Positions 44,760-55,590 of a stretch of DNA of 64,000 nt are shown here, piece after piece; position 1 is the first letter of the stretch; each line of letters starts with the position of its first letter. Source of the stretch: Cavia porcellus (lineage: Eukaryota > Chordata > Mammalia > Rodentia > Caviidae); the NCBI RefSeq assembly GCF_034190915.1, contig NW_026947486.1, positions 20,734,001 through 20,798,000 on the forward strand, in the 5' to 3' direction. Below the pieces are notes generated by a model, which worked only from the letters and a program-made list of their open reading frames with translations, was not told where the DNA came from and ran no database searches. The position numbers and the translations under genes are program-made.

Positions 44760-45853
44760 TTATTCCCTCATTCCACTGTCTGTCCCATTCATTGAGGCCT
44801 CTCTGCCACTGTTGCTGGAATCCTGATATCCCTTTCTCTCTTTCTCTGGAATGTCCTTCAGCACTCTCTGTAGGGTTGGATTGGTGGCCACGAACTCCCA
44901 CAGTTCCTCCTTGTCTTGGAAGCATCTTATTTCTCCATTAATTTTGAGAGAGAGTTTTGATGGGTATATGAGCTTTGGTTGCATATTATTTTCTTTCAGG
45001 ACTTGGAATATTTCTCCCCACTCCCTTCTTGACTTAAGAGTTTGTGTTGATAAGTCTGCTGTTATTTTGATAATTTTCCCGTTGTAGGTAATCTGCATCT
45101 TTTCTCTGGCTGCTTTTAATATTCTGTTCTTTTGGTGGATTTCTGGAATCTTGATTATTATATGTCTAGGCGTAGATCTGTTTTGGTTGTAGGTAGCTGG
45201 TGTTCTGTATCCCTCTTTTATCTGGATATCATTTCTTTTTGCTATACATGGGAAATTTTGCTTTAATATATCTGTGAATATTCTTTGTATTTCATTTTTG
45301 GTTGCTCCTGCTTCCTCACTCACATTCTTTATTCTTAAGTTATGTATCTTTTTGTCATCTTCTAGTTTTTGAATTGTTTCTTTCTGGTTCCTTGTTATTT
45401 TTAAGAGGCTTTTTCCTTCACAATCATATGCCATAAATCTCTCTTCAAGTTTCAGAAGGTTGTCTTTAGTTTCTGTCAAGGCATTTTGCCAGTGTTCAAT
45501 GGAGTTTTTAGTTTCCAGGTAATCTCTTTGGATCTGTTTCATGTATTCTAAGTTATGTTTAAATTCTTCTTCAGAAGTTTCTTTTTCTTTTCTGATTTCC
45601 TCAGTTCTTCCATCTGTGTTCTCTTGGGTGGGGCTTGTCATTTCTTTAATTAATCTCTTTATATCTTGCCTCACTTGGATCAGGAGTACAGCTTTAAATT
45701 CATCTATGAGGTCATGAAGGTATTTTTTAATTTTGGCTGATGCTGTGTCGAGTATTGGATGGTTACTGTGCTTGTTCTCTTCAGTGTTTACTTCTCCTGG
45801 GCTTATTTTCTCATGTTGGGCAGCTGGAGATTTTTTTTTTTATCTCTTGTCAT
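44760..45853 (-). pseudogene. L1 ORF1 (RNA-binding chaperone), nearly intact
   Basis: ORF1p forms trimers, binds L1 RNA and acts as a nucleic-acid chaperone in the RNP. The best start is ATG at 45851-45853. An A run of 11 (T run 45831-45841) throws the frame into a stop, and a 12-base run would keep it open. From about 45830 to 44760 the frame is continuous. The last 304 codons (from a GTG at 45672-45674) show a coiled coil (about residues 10-105 of that part), an RRM-like region (KIHNLRIKNV, IFTDILKQNF) and the C-terminal domain (RHIIIKIPE, KITADLSTQTLKSR, FQVLKENN, PSKLSLKINGEIR). One slip away from open, so the copy is young or has been under selection for ORF1. Confidence 0.8.
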
Positions 45854-46979
45854 GGTTCTGGTTTCTTTCAGACTGGAGTGTCCTGGGGGTCCCTGGCCCT
45901 CTCCGTATTGCTTAGGGCCTTTCAGAAGCGTGCTGACTTGAGTTTTTGTCATCCTCCCCAATTTGCTGTTATCTGGGGTAGGCTGGGATGCAGGGGCGGT
46001 ACAGGCTAGCCTCCAGCCTCTGTGCCAGTCAATCCATAAATTAGGCTGTACTTTCTGGATGTCACTGAGTTGTGACTATTTTGTATCTGCTTATTGGGTC
46101 CCAAGCAGAGGCTTGGTTTAGCCCCAGTAGCTCCTGCCAGTTCTCTCTGTACCAGAAGCAGTGGACTAATGTCACTATGTCACAGGTTTCTGCCCAAATC
46201 CCAGCTGTTCTCTTCCAGACCTCTCTGTGACAGGAGCACCAGGACAGCAGGTCTGCCCAAATCCAAGATGCCTTCCACTAGTTCTCTGCATGACGCTGAA
46301 GCCAGCACAGTGTCAGGCTCTGCCCAATTTCAAGATGTCCAGACCTCTCTACAGGGGGACTTGGTGATGTCACCGAACTGTAGGTTCTGCCCAACTCTAA
46401 GATGTCTGCCGCCAGACTCGCTGTGTTATTGATATCCCCGTGGTGGCGTGCACTGCCCAGTTCCAAGATGTTCTCTGGCCAACCCCAGCAGCCGTGGGGT
46501 CCCCAGTACTCACCAGGGTTCAGTGCAGGTCCTCCTCTTGGGTCTACTGCACACCATGCCGCTTGCCCTCTCTGCGCTCTCGGCACAGCGTGGAATGGTC
46601 AGAAAACTGCACAGCGTTCGGCTTTGGAGCTCCAGAGCCTTTCACAATCTCCTCTGGTGCAGCGGGGCAGTCCTGGCTGCTTCTCGGGGTCCCAGGTCTC
46701 AGTTTCCAGCAGTCACCAAAAGCCAACACAGCTTTTCCTGTTGGGTCCATGGGTCAGTTTGCTGATTTAAAGGCGCGGGATTTGCAGCCTTCTGTTATCA
46801 GCCTTCACAGTCTTTCAGCACGACTTTAAATCCTCCAGCCGCGCTGTCTTGGTTAATAAGAATCATTATCCATTCGTCTGGCCCTCTCCATGTTGTCATA
46901 TTCTAGCTTCTAATATGATTTCTCCAGAGAGACTCTCCGCCCGATCCCCTAGCAAGCTGCCATTTTTTCCTCCCCTCCT
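45854..46979 (-). promoter_or_regulatory. L1-like 5'UTR / internal promoter region
   Basis: About 1.1 kb, much more GC-rich than the surroundings and with scattered CpG, ending at the insertion boundary in 'ggcagcttgctaggggatcg' on the minus strand. L1 5'UTRs carry internal promoters. Open frames on both strands here reflect base composition. Confidence 0.55.
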
Positions 46980-47308
46980 AACCAAAAGCTTTCACTCTAA
47001 AATCAGGAACATGACAAGGATTCCACTCTTGCCACTTCTATGCCATGTAGCTCTGAAAAATTTAGTCGGAGAATGAAAAAGAAAAGGAATATGGATAGGA
47101 AAGGAAGACGCTAAATCATAATTATTTGCTGATGTCATGATACTCTACATAGAAGACCACAAAAACTCCACCAAGACTTAATAATCAGATTCAGACATGT
47201 AGTTTTATACAAATTAAACCCTCAAAAATCAATTGCATTGCTGTATTCAAATAACAAAGTCTCTGAGGGAGAAATTAGTGAAATCACAATTTTCATAATA
47301 GTACCCCC

Positions 47309-47369
<61 letters not shown>
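47309..47369. repeat. (GA)n microsatellite inside L1
   Basis: About 60 bp of GA units interrupting L1 ORF2 where the copies near 14.7 and 16.9 kb have unique sequence. Confidence 0.95.
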
Positions 47370-47372
<3 letters not shown>

Positions 47373-49134
47373 GGAATCAATCTAACAAAGGAAGCAAAAG
47401 ATCTCCACATTGAAAATTACTCAGAAAAAGGAAATTGAAGATGATAAGAAAATTGAAGGATATCCATTGTTCTTGGTAGGAGGAACCAACATAGCAAAAT
47501 TGGCCAGATTCCCAGAATTGTTATACATATTTAATGCAATTTCAATCAAAATACCATTAGCATACTACACAGAGCTAGAAAAATCATTCCTGAAATTCAT
47601 TTGGAGTCAGCAGAAACCCAGTATAGCAAAAGCGATTCTGGACAACAAAATCAAGGAGGAGAACTTCAGAATTCCTGTCTTGAAACTATAATACAAAGCT
47701 ACTGTGATAAAAATAGCATCGTACTGGTAAAAAAACAAAAGCAAACCCAAAACAGACCTAAGAATCAATGGAAGAGATTACAAGATGAAGAAACAACTCC
47801 ACACATGCTAAGTCGCTTTATCTTTGACAAAGGTAACAAATACATTCATTGGAAGAAAAAATAGCCTCTTTAATAAATGATGATGGAAAAACTGACTTTC
47901 CACGTACCAAAAAGTACAACTAGACCCATGTCTGTCACCATGCAATAAACTAAAACAAAACTAGACCAAAGACCTAAATAGTAAAACAGAAACACTAAAT
48001 CTTCTGGAAAAGAGAATTAGGTAGAACTCTTAGAGACATACTTGTAGGCAAAGACTTTGTGAACAAAATCCTGATGGCATGATAAATACTATAAGAAATC
48101 ATCAACTGGAATCTCATCTTATTAAAAAGCTTTTGTGTAGTAAATTAAATCACCAACAGAGTGGAAAAAGAACAGAGTGAGTAAAAAATCTTACCTAACT
48201 TTTCTTCAAACAAAGCACCAATATCTAGAACCTATGAATAATTTAAAAAATTAGATCCCCCAAATTTAGACACCCAATCCAAAAATGGGCATCTGAGATG
48301 AATAGACACTTCTCAGAAGTACAAACGGCAAAAAAATGAAAAAAATGTCCAACATCACTGATCATTCAAGAGATGCAAATTAAAACAATGTTGAGGTTCC
48401 ATCCCACTCAAAAAAGAATGGTTATTACCTAGAAACCAACAAATAACAAATGTCAGGGAGGTGGGGAAAAAAGAATTGTTCTCCACTGTTGGTGAGAGTG
48501 TAGACTGGTGTAACCACTGTGGAATCTGTGGAGATTCCACAAAAATTAGGACTAGAAGTCCCATTTGATCCAGCTTTTCCCCTTCTTGATATCTTCCCAA
48601 AAGAGTTAAAAGTATCATACCACAGTGATATATGTGCACCCATGTTTATGGCAGCACACTTTGTAATAGCTAAATCTTGGAAATAATCCAGATGGTTATC
48701 AACCAATTAATGGATAAAAAAGGTGTTTTTAAAAAAATATAATGGAGTAATATTCAGACATAAAGAAGGATAAGCTTGAGACATTTATATCTCAGTGGGT
48801 GAAACTTGAGACCACACTATTAAGTGAAATTAACCAGATACACATGTGTAAATACCACTTTGTCATTGTCTTTCTAGTGTGAGAAACTGAACATGTAAAT
48901 AAGAACCAAAATATATAATAGAAATTGTGAAATAGGAAGATATTGTTCAAAAGGAAAGGGTTTCTGACATGGAGGGATGAAGGAAGGGCAAAAAAATGAG
49001 AAAAGGATAAAATGGAAGCAAAGGTTTGTGAGTAAGGAGGGGAAGAAGGATTGAAGGGAGGGGTGAGGAAATGGAAAAAAGAGGAATCAAGATATATCAT
49101 GTACAGTTCAAGCTCCCTATGATAAATATGATTG

Positions 49135-49136
<2 letters not shown>

Positions 49137-49176
<40 letters not shown>
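49137..49176. repeat. (TA)n microsatellite
   Basis: Forty bases of TA in the L1 3'UTR. A shorter TA run lies in the same place in the L1 at 16512-16523. Confidence 0.95.
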
Positions 49177-49178
<2 letters not shown>

Positions 49179-49346
49179 TGTACCGATAAACTGAATAAAT
49201 AAAAATATTAATGAAAAATCAGTCAAAATTTATAAACCTATAACTAGAATAAATAAGAACATTAAATAAAGATAACCAGTCACTTATATGAGGAACACAC
49301 ATGGAATTATCACCAAAGATTTTAGAAATATCAAAAAGTATAATAA

Positions 49347-49430
49347 GGGGCTGCAGATTAACTCAGCAGTGTAAGTGCCCGATTGGCATGCATGAGGTCA
49401 TGAGTTTGATCCCCGCTATAAAAGAGGGGT
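49347..49430 (+). mobile_element. ID-like SINE (sense), diverged
   Basis: 'gggctgcagattaactcagc', 'ggcatgcatgaggtcatgag', 'tttgatccccgctataaaag'. Confidence 0.75.
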
Positions 49431-50127
49431 AATAAAGAACAGAATGAACAACTTTCAGACAGGATGAGTAGGGAAAAAATACGAAGTGTAATTTGGGTTC
49501 AATTCCTTTCATAGCTAACCCCTTGCAGAGGTCTTGAGTGGCCCATCAGTTATCCCAAGTTGAGTCTACATGGCTATATCTTTTAACCCTATGCTGACTG
49601 GTAATTAAATCTGGGTAACCCAGGGAAAGCATGTGGCCTTGGCTGAGGTAATTCTGCAGTTGACACAGCCCCCAAAGGTCTTCAGTCATCTGCTAATAGC
49701 ATACTTGGTAGCTGAGTAAATAAACCCTTTATTGAAGGGAGGCTGTGGGTAGTATATCATAGTGATCATCACATGTTCCTTTAGGAGCTCTTCTTTCCAA
49801 ACCAGTCCAATACTGTCAGTGGCATGACTGAGTGGCTTGAGACAGAAGACTAAAAGGCATGATGACTTAGGAGACTCATTAATGAAAAAACAATAATGAT
49901 AATGTGTACACTACCTGGAGTTTGGCACTGTGGTAAGAATCAGAAATACTGAGAGAAGATAATAGGCCTTGTCCTCAGTGAAAGAGAAGTCCAGCAGACA
50001 ATGCAGAATCAAGTCTAACAAAAATACATGTTATGGTAAGGCCAAAGGAGTGATAAAGTGTCAAAAATTAATTCTGTCTTGGTCAGAGGTATGGGTGGTG
50101 ATTGGGCTGGATTTCCAGAGATTTTAC
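49431..50127. other. Unassigned
   Basis: No gene or repeat family recognised. The 74-codon frame at 49969-50193 runs into the MaLR LTR and has no domain. Confidence 0.4.
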
Positions 50128-50525
50128 GTAATGCTATGGTTTTATCTGGATGTTCCCCCAAAGCCTTGTGAATTCATAGGTAGGGGATTTTGAGAGGTGA
50201 CTGGATCATGGGGCATGATAATCATCAGTGAACTAATCTGATGAGGTTATAGCTAAATGTGATTCAGGAGGTGAAGCTTGGTTGGAGGATATGGGTCACT
50301 GGGGCACATGGCCTGGAAGAGTGTATATTCTTCCCTGTTCTCTGGATCTCTCCCTTCCTTCTCACTCTGCTTCCTGAGTGCCATACAATGAGCAAGCCTC
50401 CTCTACTGTGCTTCCTTGCCTTGCAGACAACTGACTATAGACTGAAACCTCTACAAAATAAATCACTCCTCCTTTAAGCTGTGGGTTGGATATTGTGCCC
50501 CAGCAATGAGAAAGTAAATAAGACA
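50128..50525 (+). mobile_element. Solo MaLR LTR (sense)
   Basis: 'tgctatggttttatctggat', 'gagaggtgactggatcatgg', 'ctatagactgaaacctctac' then an 'aaataaa' signal at about 50457 and an end near 'taagaca'. This is the MST/ORR1-like layout in sense, the reverse of the other copies in this window. Confidence 0.75.
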
Positions 50526-50816
50526 GTTAATAACTTGGCATCTACAAGACCAAGAGAGTATTTTCCAGCTTTGTGACATTTGAGGCATTCTTTAAACACT
50601 TTCCTTATTTTCGATGTACCTAGAATTGGAAAACAATTTGATTTGTAAAAATATGATGTTTACGAAGTACTAAAACAGCTGCTAATGTAGGGCATATCTG
50701 TGGTCTTATAAAATAATGGAAAATGGTCTTATAAAATCCTGGAAACAGTTTTCCTGCCAATTGCGTGGCATATTTGAAAAATAGTCCCTTCCCCCTACAA
50801 AGAAACTCCAGCCTCT
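50526..50816. other. Unassigned
   Basis: No features recognised. Confidence 0.4.
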
Positions 50817-50945
50817 AGCCAGGCATTATGGCACATGCCTATAATTCTTATATTCTGGGAGGCTAAAGAAATAGCATTACAAGTTTGACTTTAGCCTGGG
50901 CAACTTAGTGACTAAATGAGACTCTGTCTCAAAATAAAAAATAAA
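50817..50945 (+). mobile_element. B1-like SINE (sense), old
   Basis: 'ccaggcattatggcacatgc', 'agcctgggcaacttagtgac', 'gagactctgtctcaaaataa' and an A-rich end. Confidence 0.75.
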
Positions 50946-51431
50946 AGGACTGAAATATAGCTTTGTGAAGATCCTGGGTCAATTCCGTCCAAGTACTAAA
51001 ATGAAACAAAATAAAAAGTAGCCCTTACATCATCTTTAGAACAAACATTTATTATCTACAAATATAATAGAAGTATATAGCAAGCAAGTTTTATTTAAGG
51101 CATTATAATTTATAGGTATCACTTTGGAAAAGTGCTTATTTTTAATATAGCTTTTTAAAAGATTGAGTTCCTTTTGTCCCTTGGTTATGTATCTTGCACT
51201 GCATTTCATTACCTCAGATTCAAATTTAGTAATGCAAACTCTCAAAGAATTTAAAGATGTCATAACCAGAGCACATACTCCCAAACCTCACACTCAACCT
51301 TGGAATACAAATCCTTAAAGATCTCAGAGTTTTCACACTTTGAATACAAGCCAATCCCAAAAACTTAAAATGCAGAGATGCTCAATGAGTCCAAAGACCT
51401 CATATCCTGACATAAATCTTCCAAATACCTC

Positions 51432-51518
51432 GTTATATGTTTTTAGTTTTAAACTGATACATAAAAACATGAAGTTGTATATATTTATGGAGTACCATGT
51501 AAAAAATTGATACATAGA
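51432..51518 (+). mobile_element. Possible L1M scrap within the array
   Basis: 'ataaaaacatgaagttgtat', 'atatttatggagtaccatgt' and 'aaaaattgatacatagaccc' break the unit pattern and recall the end of an old L1M element. Confidence 0.4.
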
Positions 51519-52766
51519 CCCTTAAAAGTTTTGAGAAAACACACTCTGGGCTCAGATTCCAAAAGTCTCGGATTTCGACCATGAGACACACACCACAAAT
51601 TATACAGACACCTCACATTCTAAACATGGACGACATATCCCTGAGACAAAAAACTTGGAAAACAGACTCTCAGACTATTTTTAGGGAATTATACCTTGGA
51701 AACAAGGTGACTAACAACTTAAATTCACATCTTGAAACATATATTCTCAAAATGTTCTAAGAATTTATACTCTGAATAGAGTAGTTCACATACTTAATTC
51801 TCAAAACTTGGCACTTAGGCCTTGAAAGTTTGGAGATCTCACACATCTTGAACACAAACCTCCAAACACCAAAAGTTGAAATGTAGAAAAATAGACTCTG
51901 ACATTTCAAAGAACTCACATCCTGAATACTCACCTCCAAATACCTAATATTCAAAATTTAGGGTATTAGGACTTCTAAAAGTTCACAGACATCACCCTTC
52001 AAACTCATCCTCTAATATCACAAGCTCAAAATCTTTGAAGAGGCCCTAAATGGTTTTATAGGACTCATTTCCACAGTGCCTTAACTACCTCAACATCAAA
52101 CCTAAGTAAATAGCCCCTGAAAAAATTCAGGTACTTTATACCTTAGAAGCAAACCAACAAAGACCTTAGATTCAAATCCTGAGAGCTTCCAAAATTTGAG
52201 AGACCACACCCTGGAAAGAGATCCTCAAGTACCTCAAACTCAAAGTTTGGAACATAGTAACTCAAATAATTCATAGAGCTCACTGTCTAAGCTAAACCCC
52301 TAATAATGTCACACTCAACTCTCAGAACATAGGCTGAAAGAGTTCAGGGATATCATTTTTTGAATATAAGTACCATAGTTACCTCACACTCAAATCTTGG
52401 GACAAAAAACCTCATAGATTTTTGGGAGTTCACAACTGGAACAACCCTTATCTTATTTGGAGAGACCTCTCTCTCCAAAAGTGATGTCAAAATATTAAAC
52501 TCACACTGGGGACATGTATCATCTAAAAACTGAGATACTTACAAGTTTGGAGATTTACAAAGTATTCAGATAATTCAAACTTTGAATATATCTCAGATTC
52601 ACAAACACCTAAGACCAAACCTCATGACATGGTTTTCCAAAGGGACTTCATACCTTTAACCAAATGCTCAAATGGAGTTTATAAACTAGAGACTTCATGC
52701 CCTGGACAGAGACTCCCAAATACCTAAGAATAAAATCATAAGACACAGATTTTCAAGAATTTCAAA

Positions 52767-52930
52767 CTAACTGGGCTGGGCATGGTAGCACATGTCTGTA
52801 ATCCCAGCATTCAAGAAGCTGAAGCAAGAAGATTGCTGGGAGTTTGAGGCCAGCCTGGGCTATATAGTGAGTTCAAGGCCAGCCTGAACTGGATAGGGAG
52901 GCTTTGTTTCAAAAAACTGAAAAAAAAAGC
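52767..52930 (+). mobile_element. B1-like SINE in the array (sense)
   Basis: 'ctgggcatggtagcacatgt', 'ctgtaatcccagcattcaag', 'gccagcctgggctatatagt' and an A-rich end. Confidence 0.9.
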
Positions 52931-53977
52931 ATTTTAATCTAACACCCTCAATATCAATATATACCCCAAATACAAAATTTGGATCAAAGTTTCAAAACCT
53001 CATACTTTAAACTCACATGCCAGATATTTAGTTTAAAAACTGGCATATGGATACTCTTTGATATCCCTAGAAGACAGTCTCAAACCATGGAAAATATGTC
53101 AGTCTCAAACTATGGAAAAAATATTCTCAAGGATTTTAACAACTACGTATCTTCATGCCAGACCCTAAATATCTCAGTCTCCAGCATGGGAACAGAAACC
53201 AACCATCCAAGCACACAAAAGCAAAGCAAAGCAAAGCAAAACAAAAAGCACCTCACGCCATGAACAGAATCCCCAACACCTTTGAGCCATTATTTGGAAA
53301 GTAGATCATTAAAGAACTAAAAAATCCAACACCTTGAACACAAACAACCAAATTCTTCAGACTAAATTCTTATAAACACAGACTCTGAATGAATACTTCA
53401 GATTCAAGTCTTGTAACAAATCCTAAAAAAGTTCAGAGACTTCACCAGGCTGACCATAGACTTCTACATATTCCAGACAGTAGCTGAAGTACACAGACTT
53501 TCTCAAAGAATTCAGATCTATTATATCCTTACCACATATGCACAACTTCTGATTCAAACCTTACATCATAGACCATAGAAAGAATTCAAACCCCAGACTC
53601 AGATTCAAAGCACTTTAGATTAAATCTTTGGAACACATAGGATACCCACTCCCCCAATCCCACTCTGACACATATTCAGAGATTTCAAACCTTCAACATG
53701 GAGCCCAAAATAACAAACCCAAATATTAGAACACATGATCTTAGAATTTACAATTCATACCTAGAACACCAAGCCCCAAATACAACAGATTCAAATGTTA
53801 GAATACAGGTGGGTCAAAGGTTTCAGACATCTCAGGCCAAAAACAACAGCCCAGAAACATAATATTAAAAATTTGAAACAGAATTTTAAACAGTTCAAGT
53901 TTCTGGCACCCTGATGTAGAACACCCAAATACATCAGTCTCAAACTGGAACAGACTGCAAGATTTAAGATATCATAC

Positions 53978-55586
53978 TTTTTTAATTATAAGGAATAAAA
54001 GAAAAAACAGAAAAATCAAGACACAAATCTAAAAAACAACAACAAAAGCAAAACAACAACAACAGAAAACAATAATAGCTATATAGGTTTTCAAAACAAG
54101 ATGATAGGAATTTATCAATGTTGTTATATTGTATATTGTTATCTTGAAAATAACTACTCAGGATGTCCTGTTGAAGCAAGTCCCACTATGCTCGTTGGTA
54201 ATAGTCTCAGCCTAATGAGAACCAATGCGTTCTCATGAGGCAGGTTCTGCCATGCTGATGGGCAAGAGCCTCAGGAAGCAGAGAAAGCATGCCTTCCCAT
54301 GAGCCAATTGGTGTGCAGGCTGAAAAAACAGAAGAGCACTCTCCCCCACTCCCCATCTGTGCTGATTCAGAGGACTTGGTGCAATATAGCAACAAAGGGG
54401 AAGGGAATAGCTTGATGCTGGTATTGTTTGGTTGAATCTGCAGGTCTAGGCCTGGTGGTCTGGGCATCTATTTGGAGGATATCAGTGCACAATGTGGCAA
54501 CTGTGGGGTATTTTCTTTCTTTTTTTTTTTTTTTTGGCTTTTTCGTTTTTATCGGTACCAGGGATCGAACTCACGACTGCCTGCTTCCAAGGCAGGTGCT
54601 TATGCCGCTGAGCTAAACCTCCAGCCCCCTGTGGGGTATTTTCTTGTGTCTTGTTTTTGAAATTAAATGTTTTGCTCCATTTTACTGTTTTGATTTATCC
54701 CTGCATCTGGTAACTTGAGCAACTGTTTTCAAGATAACAGTGTGCAGTATTGTTCTCATTATTTTGTTTTGCTCTGATTTATTATTTTGTTTTGATTGGT
54801 TTTATTATGCTTTGTTTTGTTTGATTTTGCTATGTTTGATGGTATGGACAGCTATTGTGAAGATAGCAAGTTATTAGCCACTGTTGATTTCCTATTACTC
54901 TGTGTGAAATTTTGTTCCACATTCACTGCTTTGCTTTGATTGGCTTTATTCTGTTTTATTTTTGGGGGTTCTACTCTTTTGCAAATAAGATAAATTAAAA
55001 AATATTTCTCAGCCCACCAGATACAGGAATAAAACAAAACAGTATAATGGAACAAAACATTGGATTTCAAAAACAAGACACCAGAAAATCCCCCACAATT
55101 GCCAAAATGCACATTGATATTCTCCAAATAGATGCCCAGACCACCAGCCCCAGGCCTGCAAAATGAATCAAACAATACAAGCATTGAAGTATTCCTTTTA
55201 CCTTGGTTGCTATCATCTCACCCTGAGTTCCTCTGAGTCAACCAGTTGCTTATGGGGAGGGGGAAGGAATGCTCTTCTGGTTTCCCAGCCTGTGCACCAG
55301 CTGGCTCATGGGAAGGCATGGTTTCTCTTCTTGCTGTCTTTTCTTGTTCCCCATGGTAAAGCCTTGCTCACAGGAAGGAATAGTTCATCTTCTTGCTTAC
55401 TCTCTTCCTATTCCTCCTGGTGAACCCTGGCTCATGCGAAGGCATGGTTCATCTTCTTTCTGAGTCTCTTCCCATTCCCCATGGTGAGCCTGTCTTGCAG
55501 AAAGGCCTGGTTTGTCTTCTTGCTGAGTTTCTTCCCATTTCCCATGGTGGACCCTGGCTCATGGGAAGGCATGGTTCAGCTTCTTC
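53978..55586 (-). mobile_element. Composite retroposon with internal inverted duplication
   Basis: A perfect 11 bp duplication, agatatcatac (53967-53977 and 55587-55597), marks one insertion into the array. Reading on the minus strand: 63 bp minisatellite (55586-55303), unique segment (55300-55120), L1-like tail module (55110-54970), then the same pair in inverted order (54960-54640 and 54480-54170), then a final tail module ending in an A-rich stretch at 53978. Minus-strand text at 54410-54480 and plus-strand text at 55128-55190 are the same sequence in opposite orientation ('atgcccagaccaccagcccc'). Confidence 0.75.
54518..54628 (-). mobile_element. ID-like SINE inside the composite retroposon (antisense)
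   Basis: Poly-T, 'ttatcggtaccagggatcga', 'gctgagctaaacctccagcc'. A perfect 17 bp duplication, ctgtggggtattttctt, lies at 54501-54517 and 54629-54645. One of the youngest insertions here. Confidence 0.95.
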
Positions 55587-55590
55587 AGAT
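55303..55590. repeat. About 63 bp minisatellite, five units
   Basis: Unit starts at 55303, 55365, 55429, 55491 and 55556 (steps 62, 64, 62, 65). Each begins 'ggctcatgggaaggcatggt' or close to it and continues 'tcttcttgctgagtctcttc'. It forms the 5' head of the composite retroposon. Confidence 0.85.

Larger units (their letters stand above)
43255..46979 (-). mobile_element. ORF1-only L1-like element (HAL1-like), full insertion
   Basis: A 3.7 kb minus-strand insertion into an L1 ORF2, with a perfect 14 bp duplication, a reverse A-rich tail at the left and a GC-rich 5' end at the right. Order in reading direction: 5'UTR (46979-45854), ORF1 (45853-44760), a 200 bp stretch of unknown origin (44760-44560), then six or so diverged 3'UTR modules (44560-43255). 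No endonuclease or RT sequence is present. HAL1 elements in other mammals are L1 derivatives with ORF1 alone, and the layout matches. Confidence 0.75.
46994..49215 (+). mobile_element. L1 ORF2, 3' piece and 3'UTR (sense)
   Basis: Continues the L1 from 43254: motif B remains near 46994-47060, palm region 'aattatttgctgatgtcatg' near 47120 (catalytic D pair degraded), then thumb and C-terminal regions (47410-48880) and a 3'UTR ending with A-rich sequence at about 49175-49215. Many stops and small deletions. Confidence 0.8.

Noticed and set aside
46094..46829. Several overlapping 100-129 codon open frames on both strands
   Set aside because: They lie in the GC-rich 5'UTR of the L1-like element. 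Overlap in many frames points to composition, not coding.
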